Source: Muscardinus avellanarius (Eukaryota; Chordata; Mammalia; Rodentia; Gliridae). From it: DNA of 64,000 nucleotides. The notes beneath the pieces are model-generated. The model did not search any database. It was not told the origin of the DNA and saw nothing but the letters and a program-made list of their open reading frames with translations. Of this stretch, positions 39,970-52,525 are shown one piece after another (the stretch's first letter is position 1; each line of letters begins with the position of its first letter). The DNA lies in contig OY726576.1 of assembly GCA_963383645.1 (NCBI GenBank), positions 15,549,486 to 15,613,485 of the forward strand, given 5' to 3'. The position numbers and the translations under genes were made by a program.

Positions 39970-42959
39970 TTAAACCCTGTCCCTATCCAGCCAGCTGCAC
40001 TTGTGAACACACACATTCAACGTCCTGGGTGGCCTGCTTGGGGTGTACATGAAAATGAAAAATCCCTAAGTTTTGAGAACTTTAGCTCTAGGCAGAAGAG
40101 CAAACAATATAAAAAAAATTAAACGCTAGTCAAGTACAATAGACTAAATTTTAAATATTTAAAAGGACAGTGATCGTATTGGTGCTGGGGGATCTAAGGA
40201 ACTGAACTCATACAGTTCCACAATGGCAAAGACTAAACCACAGCCCAGCCTTTTCTGATTCCCACAGACCGCGGCCTGCTCTGGTTGAGCTCATGAGAAG
40301 TGGCCACGTATGTACAGCACAGTGTCTGAGGGGGAGGCCTCCTCCCCACCAGTGAAGGCCACCATTCTCTTCCACTATGCAGTGTGAGGGCCATGGAAAC
40401 CCACGACTGAATGTTGTTCAAAGCAGCACACAGCCAGGCAGGAGAACCGACAGCTGCCGAGAGAGGAATGCGGGACTATGGGTGGAGGAGCAGTGAGGGG
40501 ACCACTGAGCTCTGTGCTCCCTGGAGAAGCTCTCATCGTTAGAGCCTCTTTTCCTGGAGGAACCAGCTGGAGCTCCGATCCGTGGAGAGAACACTGCGGG
40601 AAACGCTAATATTGAACGCAGAAAACCTGCACATGGTTCAAGAGGCAAAGGCAGAGGCCCTCACCTGAGCTGGGCAGTCAGGAGCCCAGGAGTCCTCCCT
40701 CTCCCCAGCAGGCAGTCCTCCTGGGCAGCCAGGGTCACAGGACACAGAGCAAGAACAAAAAGTGTTCAGCGAAGTCACTGGGAATCCTCCAGGGCCAACA
40801 TAGCGGCACCTCCTCCTCCTTAAGCACCAGGGAGGGACCTGCCACAGAAGACAAGGACAGGCTGCGAGCGGCTTCCTAGGCGCAGAGCTGGGATGTGGTC
40901 TAGGAGCTGAGCCTGCCAGCGGCGGCAGTGGAGTTCACGTGTAATCCCAGCATCTCAGGAGGCTGAGGCAGAAGGATTGCAACCTTGAGGCCAGCCAGGA
41001 AACTTAGTGAGACCCTGTTTCAAAATTTAAAAAGATAAAAAAAAACAAACATCTGGGGTGCAACTCAGTGGCAGAGCATTCCTAAATTCATCCCCAGAAC
41101 CACAAGAAGGAAAGAAAGAGAGGATGGCAAGCAAGGAGGGAGGTATGGAGCCTCTTCTGACACGCTGTCAACACTGAGCACGAAGCCTTCCTCTGCTACT
41201 GAAGATGAAAGGAAAGACGTGCTGAGCTCGTACTACACAGAGACTGTTCCAGACACCGCGTCGCGCCTCATCTGTCCTTACAACAGCCCCATCAAGAAGC
41301 CGTGGTACCACTTCACAGACGAGAACACTGAGGCACAGTGAGATCAGTCTCTCGCCCCTGGTGACAAATTATAAAGCGACAAGCTGCAGAGATCTGGCTG
41401 TGGAGACGAGGCTCTTCAAGGCTGTTGGAGTCTGTGAGATGAGTCAGGCTGGTCACGAGGCTCTTCAGTGTGGATTCTGCGTGACAAGTCTGGGGAGGGC
41501 CACCTGCTTCTGGGCACCTGCCGTTTCTCATTGTAAAACATGAAAATGGGACATAAAATCCTGTGGGTTTTGTGGCCAACGCCAGCCCCCTGGACCTTGC
41601 AAGACTTGCCAAAGAAGCCCCAGCTCGACCGCCTCCTCCAAGGCCAAACCCAGGGACGGTCAGACAGATTGATACCCTAGATCGTGCCACCATGGCCACC
41701 CCATGCCCAGTCAAAACCACGCTTGTCCGCTTAAGCCACGTGCCCTGCGCCCTGCCTTAGAAAGGCAGGATTGAAACCAAGGGGTCTTTCTATTCCGGGT
41801 TCTTTTCCAGTGGATATCGACGAACTCTGAGGACTAGGAAGAGTACAGAAATATGAAAGCTTCTTTTAGGTTAGGGAAAGATAAGGCAACAGAACAGATA
41901 AGAGCAAAGACAGAGTACAAAGGGGGGTCCTGAAAATAGTGATCCCGACACCCTTGGGAAGTAGAGTGTGTGTGTGTTACTGGAGAGGGAACCCGCGGCA
42001 TTCTACCTTCGTGCTAAATCCCCAGCCCTAGTTTTCATTCTTCATTTTGAAACAGGGTACAAGAGGGCTTTTTAACATACCTGAGGGTTTCTATCAGCTT
42101 TTTTTTTTTTTTTTTTGGTGGTACTGGGGGTGGAACCCAGGGCCTTTTCTACCTCCGGGCTATACTCCCAGACCTATTTTATACTTTATGTAGAAACAGG
42201 GTCTAAGTTGCTGGGAGCCTCACTCAGTGGCTGAGGCTGCCTTCAACCTGTGCCATCCTCCTGTCTCAGCCTCCCAAGCGCGGGGAGTACAAGCGTGCAC
42301 CGCCACGCCGGCTTCTATCTGCTTTTTTATGATTAGTCAGAATTGGGTTGGGGGACCGCGGCTTCTGCAGTGTCAGCCCTTCACCTGAACCACCTGGGGG
42401 CCGCTGGGGCCTGGTTCCGTGGCCTCGCACTCTCACCCTCTGCTCACCTCGCCAAGCTCACTGGGGACGCAGATGGCCACTTTAAAGCTTTCTGTTCCTG
42501 GCCCTCGGCCCTGCCTCTGATCAGGCCTGACCACCACCAGCTCGGAAGCCAACGAACCACCGGACCTGGCGCCAGGGACAGTCCCGTCGCCTGCGATCTC
42601 AGACCCCTACCACCCCACGCCCCAAGCCCCCGACCCTGCAGCCCTACGGCATGAGCAACCCCGTCGCCATGTCGGATTTCACCCCAGGCCGAGTCTCTCC
42701 GCCACGAGAACCCTAGGACAGAGGCCCGGCCGCGCACTCACCTCCCACCACTCGCAGCTCACTGCAAGTTACTTCTCCAGAGGCAGCGCTGCCACGGGCT
42801 CCGCCACCCACGCGCCGGCTCGTCCGCACGGCGCTGCGGGCTCTCCTCCAAGCAGAAAAGGGCAGGGCTAGCGAGGGGCTCCGGCCTCCGGCCTCACTCA
42901 CCACCGCCGGGAGGAACGAGGGGTGGTCTGCCCCTTAGCGCGGGCTCTCCACAAGAAGT
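39970..42959. other. Inferred intron 1 of the KRAB-ZNF; duplicon A copy 3 starts at 40637
   Basis: No coding exon is seen. SINEs are at about 40938-41105 (+), 41975-42070 (-) and 42100-42315 (-). Minus-strand donor-like GGGAGGTGAGTGCGCGG near 42737 may end the 5' untranslated exon. Confidence 0.55.
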
Positions 42960-43270
42960 TTGCCTGGACTACAACTCCCAGGATCCTCTGCGCGGCGGAC
43001 CTCACCTCCCAAGATGCTCCGCGGCTGCCATTGGGTCGCTGGGTGTGTCTCTGGGTGACGAGATAGGGCCAGCTGGAGATGGCGGCCTCTTTAATTTAAA
43101 ATCACACTCATTAGTCATGAAGAGACTCTCAGATGATGCTCCGCCTTGCTGAGTAAATGCTCTGTGCTTCTCATAGACTACAAGTCCCAGCGAGCCCTGC
43201 AGGGACTTCCACATTCGGCCGCGCCCCTTGGCAAGCTGAAGTGCCCAACCAGGCGGCGCTTTGGCGCTTT
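42960..43270. promoter_or_regulatory. ZNF133: CpG-rich promoter-like block, copy 3 (likely promoter of the intact KRAB-ZNF)
   Basis: ZNF143/THAP11-type motifs lie at 42968 and 43177, with the YY1-like AGATGGCGGC at 43077. A minus-strand donor GGTGGTGAGTGAGG is near 42898. It sits 3.1 kb upstream of the KRAB-A exon on the minus strand and 2.2 kb upstream of finger exon copy 3 on the + strand. Confidence 0.55.
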
Positions 43271-43409
43271 TAGTGGAGCAGAAGTTCACAGCGGTCTTTT
43301 ACCTGGACTTGGGCAGGTCCTAGGGCCTTGTTCTCCCATCCAGCGCTATGCAGTTGGAAATCAGTGCCCATACTCCGGGGTCGCGGGCAGGTGGATCCCT
43401 ATCCAGCTT

Positions 43410-44451
43410 GTTTACAATTGAGGAGGTGGCCCTGGGGACTGAACCCGTGGTTGCTGGAGGCTTGCCTGGAACTTCAAACCTTCAGTCTCAACTCCAAGTC
43501 CTGAGATTACAGGTGTGCACCATCGCCGCGCCTGTCCTTATATACTTTTCCCTTTTTTGCAGTACTGGATATTGAACCCAGGGGCATTCTACCTCTGAGC
43601 TACTATCTTGTTTTTTAATCCTTTATTTTTAAGCAGGCCTCACTAAGTAGCTGAGGCTGGCTGCTAACTTGTGATTACTCCTGTCTCAACCTCCCAAGGA
43701 CTTGAATTTCAGGCCTGTGCCACATGCTCAGCTAACAGAATAAAAGAGACAAAATATAAGCAATTACAAGAGAATATAATTTCATTTTTAAAATATGAGA
43801 CAGAATACACTGACAAAAGAATATAATTGAAATAAGAATTTGATAGCCAGACTTGGTTGCCTACGCTTGTAATCCCAGCATTCAGGAGGCTGAGACTGGA
43901 GGATGGCGGTTAGCGGACAGCCTCAGCCAGTTAGCGAGGCCCCTTGCACCTTAGTGAGACCCTGTTTCCAAATAAAGTATAAAATATGTCAGGGAGTATA
44001 GCCCAGAGGTACAAAAGCCCCTGGGTTCCACCCCAGTACCACAAAAATAAAATAAAAAAGTAATAAATAGGGCAGAGATGATAGCTCGGAGGCAGAATGC
44101 CCCTGGGTTCCATCTCCAATACTACCAAAAAAAATTGATAATCAAATTATTGTTAAAATATCTATATTATAATTGATTGATAATTTCACTGAAGGCCTGG
44201 GGAATAGAGGTTATGGCCCAAATAACATTAAATATTTAGCTTAGGAAATTTAGAATACCTTTTAAATTTATAATTTAGAAACTAGATTTTAGAAATTTCA
44301 CTTTAGAGCCGGACGTGTTGGCATACACTTGTAATCCTAGTACTTGGGAAGCTGAGACAGGCGAATGTGGGTTCACAGGCAGCCTCAGCTATTTAGTGAG
44401 GCCGTTGGGAGGTACAGTGCCCTGGGTTTAATCCCTAGCACAGCAAGCGTG

Positions 44452-44502
<51 letters not shown>

Positions 44503-45357
44503 CTCACAGTTCAGAGGCCAGCAAGACCCTGTTACAAAATAAAAAATCAAAAGTCCTGGGGAGTGGTTTGGGGTGTAGAATGCACCTGAGTTTAATCTCT
44601 ACAACAAAAAAAATTTAACTTTACTATTTAGCTTTATTAAACTTATATTTAAAATTAATATTAGAAATTTAGAATAGATGTTCTAGCCAGGCGTGGTGGC
44701 GCATGCTTTAATCCCAGCATTCAGGAGGCTGAAACTGGAGAATTGCGGTTCGTGGATGGCCTCAGGTACTTAGGTCCTATGCAACTCAGTGAGACCCTTT
44801 TTCAAAATAAAGAATAAAAAATAGGGGAGGGGGTGTAGCTCAGAGGTCAAATGCCCCTGGGTTCTATCCCCATACCTGTTCACTGGTTAGCTAGCTCTCA
44901 GTGAGAAAAAAGAACACAAGTTTCAGGCGTGGTTTCTGTGTGTGTTGCTGTGCATTGGAAGGTTCTCGTAGTGAGAATCATGTAGACTGTCGATGTTGTC
45001 CCTATTTATTCACCCAAAAGTGCCTGTGATGCCTTTGCTGTCCCCTGTCTGTTAAGCTGTACTGTTGGGCTGGGAAATTGGTCATATACAGTACCTCTTG
45101 GAGCCCGGCATGGTGGCGCATGCTTGTAATCCCAGCATTTGGGAGGCTGAGACCTGAGGATTGTGGTTCGCAGACAGCCTGAGCTACTTAGTGAGGTTAT
45201 CTGCAACTCAGTGAGACCCTGTTTCAAAATAACAAGAATAAAAAATTGGGCAGGGGGTGTAACTTTGAGGTGAAATGCCTCTGTGTTCCATCCCCAGACC
45301 CACTAAATAAGTAAATAAATAAATAAGTAAATAAATAAATAAATAAATAAATAAATG
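43410..45357. repeat. SINE series upstream of finger exon copy 3
   Basis: Elements are at 43410-43535 (-), 43555-43735 (-), 43850-44130 (+, trimer), 44308-44450 (+), (CA)n 44455-44498, 44685-44870 (+) and 45103-45300 (+) with a long (TAAA)n tail to 45357. Confidence 0.75.
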
Positions 45358-45463
45358 AAGTACCTCTTGGTCAGTAACATTTGCAATTAAGGATTTGAAG
45401 AATGTGGTCAAGTCTCACCATCAATTGAGTTCCATCTGACTTGGGCTTCTCTTTCTCCGGCAG

Positions 45464-46287
45464 GACCAAACCCACCCCAGCACTCCAATACTCTCTGCCC
45501 TCCTGATTTCTCCAACCAGAAATCTCTGGAGCAAAAGGTGCTGTGTGGCCACTGCCCCTGCGTCTTCACATGCTTATGTGCAGAAAGACTTGTTGCACCT
45601 GGGGACCCACACGCGGAGGACCAGAAGGAGCAGCGAGCCTCGGACGATAGATCCTGGAGCAACAGAGCAGAAGATCAAGACAGAGAAGGCTCCAAGTCTC
45701 GGTTTGGTAGGCCCAAGAAAAGTACTTTTGGAGAATTTCCCAGGCCACCCCAGAGGCCACCAGTTAGCTCCCAGTATGATATCAGAGCATTAGGGATGGA
45801 GGAGAGCCCGGCTCAGACGAGGACCCCCAAAGACTCCGACAAAGTGCTGAGGAGGGCAGAAGGCCTAGGTCTTGGAGCAGTTGCCTGTGGCCAGCGCAGA
45901 CTGCGTTCCAGCAAGATGACCGGCCTGCTCAGTCACCAGAGTACACACTCGGTGGAGAAGCCATACGTGTGCGGTGTGTGTGAGAAGGGCTTCAGTCTGA
46001 AGACGTGCCTGACCAGGCACCAGAAGCTGCACTCGTGGAAAAAGCCCTTTGTGTGTGGCGAGTGCGGGCGACGCTTTACATAGAAGGCCTCCCTCACCAT
46101 CCACCAGAGGACGCACTCAGGCGAGAAGCCCTATGTGTGCCAAGAATATGGGTGAGGCTTCAGGCTGAAGTTTATCCTCACCATTCACCAGAGGACGCAC
46201 TTGGGCGAGAAGGTATACGTGTGTGAGTGCCGCAAAGGCTTCACTCAGAAGTCGACCTTCGTTAGACACCAGATTACCCACTCAGGA
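45464..46287 (+). pseudogene. ZNF133: ZNF133-like finger exon, copy 3, truncated
   Basis: It starts after the acceptor CTTTCTCCGGCAG. The spacer and first fingers are open to TAG 46081-46083, where a glutamine or arginine codon became a stop in the third finger. A second break follows near 46154 (GGGTGAGGC). At 46287 the finger sequence (ATTACCCACTCAG) is fused to spacer B-alpha (GACGTAATTCTAGTCAG), so all later fingers are missing. Confidence 0.8.
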
Positions 46288-47540
46288 CGTAATTCTAGTC
46301 AGAATTCAGATCCTGTGGAAGCATTCCTGCTACAGCAATTACAAATGCAGGATTCCTCCCTATCTGTGACCTTCATTCTAATCATTACAATAGAGCAGAG
46401 AGCTAGGAGGAATCTTGACCTTTGCACCTAGTGATAGCACTGCCTGGAGACAGGGCGACACCACCTCGTTAAAATAGTTATGACAGAACAAAAGACAGAT
46501 ATAATAAAAACTTCATGCTGTTTTTTGGGCCCTGTCTACTAAAATATATTTTAAGTGTTTAATAGGGTGAAGCATTAAGACAGCAGATGGTATTGCAGAC
46601 AAAATCCAACAGACATTCATCGAAATCCTCTAAATCGTCATAAATGTACACGATTTCCCTACGCCAACTACATGTATGAAAGCTGGAATCTCCAACTTCG
46701 TCCCTATGCAGCTCAAAGGAGGTTGCTAGATAGAGAAGGACTTTGGACTAAGCCCTAGGAATAAAAGGTTCCGAAAGGGTTAAAGAAAACTCTTAAAAAC
46801 TGAATTCTTAGCCGGGCGTGGTGGCGCATGCTTGTAATCCCAGCATTCAGGAGGCTGAGACCTGGAGGATTGCGGTTCGCGGACAGCCTCAGCTACTTAG
46901 TGAGGCCCTCTGCAACTCAGTGAGACCCGGTTTCAAAATAAAGAATAAAAAATAGGGCAAGAGATGTAGCTTGGAGGTCGAATGCCCCTGAGTTCCATCC
47001 CCAGACCTGCAAAAAACAAACAAACAAACAAAAAACCTGAATTCTTCAAGTGATTTTGGGTTTGACTTTTATTCTTCTGGAATTTGCCCACTAAAAGCCT
47101 CTGCAGCTGCAAGGCCAAGGCAAGGCCAAAGGGGCTGACTTGAAGCACAAGACCCACCTGCAGGGTCATGGGACTGATTTCAATCACAAAGACCTGGGAT
47201 GTCACAGGCCTTCTTTTGTCTTGTTCAGGGTTGGTGATTTACATGTATATCTCACTATTGTTTTTTGGGTGTTTGCACTTTACTACTAGGGAATCACCGG
47301 GAAATAGGGAAGTACAAAAAATCTTTTGCCTAGAATAACGTGTCAATTGCACAAGAGGCATTTGTCTGTGTCAATCGTTTCAGATTTTTTTTCCCCCCGG
47401 GGAGGATTCTCCACTTTTAGTGATGTGAACAGGAACTTAAAGGAGTTTATTTCATAAAAAAAGGAAAAAATCGCTGCAGAGAAGTGGCTGCAGAACTATA
47501 ACCGAAACCTTTGCCCACCTTTCTGAGAAACTCGGTCCCG
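46288..47540. other. Spacer B-alpha/B-beta, copy 3
   Basis: Homologous to 7449-8720. The SINE at about 46811-47015 (+) is shared with copy 1. No gene is seen, although a chimeric reading frame (46201-46431) runs from fingers into the spacer. Confidence 0.5.
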
Positions 47541-47576
47541 AACGGACTCAGTGCCCATATTCAGTGCCCAGCTGAG

Positions 47577-47795
47577 CCAGTCTGCTGCAACTTCCCACCC
47601 ATGTGAAGACGCACTCGGGGAGAAGCCATATGTGCCTCGAGTGCGGCAGGTGAGGCTTTAGGCGGAAGTCCCACTTCATCGTCCACGAGAAAAAGCACTG
47701 TAGAGAGAAGCCGGACGTGTGCCACGAGTGCAGCAAAGGCTTCAGCCAGGAGTCCATCTTTGTTGGACACTAGTGGACACACTCGAAGGAATAGC
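47577..47795 (+). pseudogene. ZNF133: Degenerate two-finger C2H2 remnant, copy 3
   Basis: Homologous to 8760-8975, with TGA near 47651 and TAG near 47771. It directly precedes array 3. Confidence 0.65.
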
Positions 47796-47797
47796 CG

Positions 47798-48792
47798 TAG
47801 TGGAAGTCACTGTTTAGCATTTACTTTTCTTTGGGGATCATCTCAGCGAGAGTGAGACTGACCTCTAGTGGAGGTTAATGTATTGAATTATACTTTTCTT
47901 TGGGGATCATCTCAGCGAGTTTAGACTCCACTGTAGTGGAGGTTAATGTATTGCATTTTACTTTGCTTTGGGGATCATCTCAGTGAGAGCGAGACTGACC
48001 TCTAGTGGAAGTTAATGTATTGAATTATACTTTTCTTTGGGGATCATCTCAGCAAGTTTAGACTCCACTGTAGTGGAGGTTAATGTATTGCATTTTACTT
48101 TTCTTTGGGGATCATCTCAGCGAGAGCGAGACTGACCTCTAGTGGAGCTTACTGTCTTTCATTTTACTTTTCTTTGGGGATCATCTCAGTGAGAACAACA
48201 CTGCCCTCTATTTGAAGTTAATGTTTTGCATTATACTTTTCTTTGGGGATAATTTCAGTGAGAACGAGACTGCCCTCTAGTGGAGGTTAATGTATTGAAT
48301 TACTCTTTGGGGATCATCTCAGCAAGAACAACACTGCCCTCTAGTGGATAGTAATGTTTTGCATTTTACTTTCTTTGGGGATCTTCTCAGTGAGAGTGAG
48401 ACGGCCCTCTAGTGGAAGTTAATGTTTTGCTTTATACTTTTCTTTGGGGATCATTTCAGTGACTGCGAGGCTGCCCTCTACTGGAGGTCAATGTATTGCA
48501 TTGTACTTTTCCTTGGGGATCATTTCAGCGACGAGACTGCCCTCTACTGGACGTCAATGTATTGCATTGTACTTTTCTTTGGGGATCATTTCAGCGACGA
48601 GACTGCCCTCTAGTGGAGGTTAATGTATTGCATTGTACTTTTCCTTGGGGATCATCTCAGTGACTGTTAGACTGCCCTCTAGTGGATGTTACTGTATTGC
48701 ATTATACTTTTCTTTAGGAATCATCACAGCCAGAACGAGACTGCCCAGGAGTGGAGCTTAATGTACTGCATTATACTTTTCTTTGGGGATTA
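47798..48792 (-). repeat. 68-bp minisatellite with CTCF-like cores, array 3
   Basis: There are about 14 units. Exact TGCCCTCTAGTGG occurs near 48268, 48333, 48600 and 48668, and TGCCCTCTACTGG near 48470 and 48537. The first two diverged units (TGACCTCTAGTGG, CCACTGTAGTGG) are locally duplicated here (47858/47927 and 47993/48060). The motif direction is minus. Confidence 0.85.
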
Positions 48793-48814
48793 TTTTTTGA
48801 TTGATCAAAATTCA

Positions 48815-49284
48815 TTGCAGCCGGGCGTGGTGGTGCACGTTTGTAATCCCTGCGCTTGGGAGACCGAGACGGGAGGATCACGCAGGTTTGAAGCCAGCCT
48901 AGCTGGCTTAAGGGACTCTGTTTAAAAAAAAAAAGTATAACATAGTTCTGGGAATTTAGCCCGGAGGTAGAAGGGTTTCCAGGAACCCCAGTACCCCCCC
49001 CAAAAAAACCCTCTGCAACAATACACCAATAAAAAAATTAAAAACAAGCTGAGCGTGGTGGCGTACGCTTGTAATCCCCGCGCTTGGGAGGCTGAGACAG
49101 GAGGATCACGCAGGTTCAAAGCCAGCCACGCTGGCTTAAGAGATCCTGTTTCCGAATTTTAAAAAAATATAAAATAGGTCTGGGAGGTGGAAGGGCTTCC
49201 AGGAACCCCAGTACCACCAAAAAAAAAAAAAAAGTCTGGGAGTATAGCCCAGAGGTAGAAAGCCCCTAGCTTCCTCCCCCAGTA

Positions 49285-49330
<46 letters not shown>

Positions 49331-49510
49331 AAAATTGCCATCCTCCTGTCCCAGCCTCCTAAGTGCTAGGATTATGAGTGTGTGCCACCACACCTGTCTT
49401 GAATTTTTCATTTTGAAGCAGAGTCTCACTAAGTTACGGAGCCCTTGCTAAGTTGCTGAGGCTGGCCTTGAACCTGTGATTGTCCGGTCTCAGCCTCCCG
49501 GAACTAGGGT
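48815..49510. repeat. Subfamily-B SINEs, (CA)n and minus-strand SINE fragments
   Basis: Elements are at 48815-49000 (+) and 49045-49220 (+), (CA)n at 49287-49327, then minus-strand pieces at 49335-49395 and 49398-49510. Homologous to 9863-10515. Confidence 0.7.
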
Positions 49511-49682
49511 TTTCTTTAATCATGGCTGGATTTGGTGCAAAAGCCCAATAATGGCAGCTTAAACAAGGAGACTGTTTCTTCTAAAGAAACAGCGCTGTGA
49601 GATCAGAACGTAGCGTTTTCCACAGTACCGAATTTCATACCAACTTCTACCTTGCTGATTTGTTCAACGCACCCTTGCTTCT

Positions 49683-50130
49683 TCTTCCCACCTCATCATC
49701 CACCAGAGGACACACTCAGGCGAGAAGCGATATGTGTGCAGTGAGTGTGACAGAGGCTTTAGCCGGAAGTTCTGCCTCATCATCCACCAGAGGACACACT
49801 CAGGTGAAAAGCCGTATGTGTGTAGTGAGTGTGACAAAGGCTTCAGCGAGGAGGCCAGACTCACCATCCACCAGAGGACACACTATGGGAGAAGCCGTAA
49901 GTGTGCAGCGAGTGTGACAAAGGCTTCAGCCAGAAGTCCTACCTCACCATCCACCTGTGGACACACTCGGGCGAGAAGCTGTGCGTGTGCAAGGAGTGCG
50001 GCAAAGGATTCAGTTAGAAGATCTACCTCATCATCCACCAGAGGACACACTCGGGTTAGAAGCACTACATGTGCCATGATGTGAGCGAAGTTTTAACCAG
50101 AAGTTCCACTTTCTGCCACCTCTGATTCCT
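49683..50130 (+). pseudogene. ZNF133: C2H2 finger fragment fused to a pyrimidine tract
   Basis: About five fingers' worth of sequence, beginning mid-finger (CACCTCATCATCCACCAG), follow directly after CTTGCTTCTTCTTCC. In copies 1 and 4 that stretch continues as a CTT/CCT microsatellite. Frameshift near 49890 and TAG near 50015 break it. It matches 6085-6520 of copy 1, so this is the start of an internal tandem duplication. Confidence 0.8.
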
Positions 50131-50650
50131 CTTCCACCTCTGATTCCTCTTCCACCTCTGATTCCTCTTCCACCTCTGATTCCTCTTCCTAGGCATTTGC
50201 GTGCCTGAAAGATTCATGCGCAAAAAATTGGCTGGCTTTAGCAAGGCCGGGATCGGAGCCTGCCGTGAGGCAAGGCTGGTGCTGGGGCTTCCAAGGCTGG
50301 GATCAGAGCCTCCTGAGGGGTTAGGCTGATGCCGGGGCCAGTGGCTGGCATCAGAGCCTTCCATGAGGCAAGGCCGTTATTGAGGCCTCTGAGGCCAGGA
50401 TCGGAGCCTGCCGAGGGGTTAAGCCGGTGCTGGAGCTAGCGAGGCCGGCATTGGAGCCTGCCTTGAGACAAGGCCGGTGCTGGGGCCTCTGAGGCCGGGA
50501 TTGGAGCCAGCTGAGGGGTTAGGCCAGTGTCGGGGCCAGCGAGACCAGAATCGGGGCCTCCCACGAGACAAGGCCGCTGCTTGAGCCAGCGAGGTCTGGA
50601 TCAGTCCACCGGGTAGCCAGGCCACAACTGGGGCCATCAAGAGTGGGATC
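50100..50650. repeat. Expanded GC-rich minisatellite
   Basis: Four CACCTCTGATTCCTCTTC units (50119-50190) precede about six or more imperfect units of GGCCGGGATCGGAGCCTGCC type. The homologous block at 6533-6840 is roughly half as long. Confidence 0.65.
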
Positions 50651-50689
50651 GGTATTTGTAATGCAGCATGCACAAAGAAATATTGCAGA

Positions 50690-52300
50690 AAATTAAAACC
50701 AGATGCTTCCCCTAATCAGCAATAACTAGGAGGAAAGGGGCAACGGGAAGTGGTCGAGCTATAGAAAGGGCCCTATAGTGAAGCAATTAAGGTGACCAAT
50801 CAGAGGGTATGGAATAGGGGAGGATGGAGCCTCTTTAAAAAGCAGGAGGAACATAAACAAATGTATCAAAGTTAATCACCAAACAAGCATGGGATCGAGG
50901 GAGGGGGAGGGAATGGGATGGGGGCTGGATGAGGGCTAATTGGATGATGTGTGCTTGTATATCCTCTCAAGTCTTGTATTCCAATGTGATGTATGATTTA
51001 AAATAATTTTTAAAAAATTTGGCTGGCTTAAAGAAAACAGAGCCCCGAGTGAAAGTGTTGTCTCTGGCCAAAGTACTCCCCCACTCCTAGATATTCTTTC
51101 ATAACTATTATTCTTTAGGTAATGATTCTTTTAACTTTCCACATGAATTGCTCCGGTGATATAAGATCAGGACTGTGAGAGAAACTGAGTCTGTGGAAAA
51201 TAAATTTTCTAGTAATTTGTCTAAGCCTCTAAACACCCTCGGCTTTGCTCAAAGACGTAATTCTAGTCAGAATTCAGATCCTGTGGAAGCATTCCTGCTA
51301 CAGCAATTACAAATGCAGAATTCCTCCCTATCTGTGACCTTCATTCTAATAATTACAATAGAGCAGAGAGCTAGGAGGAATCTTGACCTTTGCACCTAGT
51401 GATAGCACTGCCTGGAGACGGGGCGACACCACCTGGGTAAAGTAGTTATGACAGAACAAACGACAGATATAATAAAAACTTCATGTTGTTTTTTGGGCCC
51501 TGTCTACTAAAATATATTTTAAGTGTTTAATAGGGTGAAGCGTTCAGACAGCAGATGGTATTGCAGACAAAATCCAACAGACATTCATCGAAATCCTCTA
51601 AATTGTCATAAATGTACATGGATTTCCCTACACCAACTACACGTATGAAAGCTGGAATCTCGGACTTCATCCCCATTCAGTTCAAAGGAGTTTGCTAGAT
51701 AGAGAAGGACTTTGGACTAAGCCCTAGGAATAAAAGGTTTCAAAAGGGTTAAAGAAAACTCTTAAAAACTGAATTCTTCAAGGGATTTTGGGTGTGACTT
51801 TTGTTCTTCTGGAATTTGCCCACTAAAAGCCTCTGCAGCTGCAAGGCCAAGGCAAGGCCAAAGGGGCTGACTTAAAGCACAAACCCACCTGCAGGGTCAT
51901 GGGACTGATTTCAATCACAAAGACCTGGGATGTCACAGGCCTCGCTTTTGTCTTGTTCAGGGTTGGTGATTTACATGTACATCTCACTATTGTTTTTTGG
52001 GTGTTTGCACTTTACTACTAGGGAATCACGGGGAAATAGGGAAGTACAACAAAATCTTGTGTCTAGAATAAAGTGTCAATTGCACAAGAGGCATTTGTCC
52101 GTGTCAATCGTTTCAGATTTTTTTTTCCCGGAGAGGTATCTCCACTTTTAGCGCCGTGAACCGGAACTTAAAGGAGTTTATTTCATAAAAAAGGGAAAAA
52201 ATCGCTGCAGAGAAGTGGCTGCAGAACTATAACCGAAACCTTTGCCCACCTTTCTGAGAAACTCAGTCCCGAACAGACTCAGTGCCCATATTCAGTGCCC
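50690..52300. other. L1 fragment and spacer B-alpha/B-beta, copy 4
   Basis: The L1 3' end-like piece is at about 50870-51020, followed by B-alpha (51040-51775) and B-beta (51775-52235). The SINE seen in copies 1 and 3 is absent at 51775. No gene is seen. Confidence 0.5.
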
Positions 52301-52306
52301 AGCTGA

Positions 52307-52525
52307 GCCAGTCTGCCGCAACTTCCCACCCATGTGAAGACGCACTTGGCGAGAAGCCATATGTGCCTCGAGTGCGGCAGGTGAGGCTTTAGGCGGAAGT
52401 CCCACTTCATCGTCCACGAGAAAAAGCACTGCAGAGAGAAGCCAGACGTGTGCCACGAGTGCAGCAAAGGCTTCAGCCAGGAGTCCATCTCTGTTGGACA
52501 CTAGTGGACACACTCGAAGGAACAG
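52307..52525 (+). pseudogene. ZNF133: Degenerate two-finger C2H2 remnant, copy 4
   Basis: Homologous to 8760-8975, with the same stops at equivalent places, so these stops predate the duplications. Confidence 0.65.
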
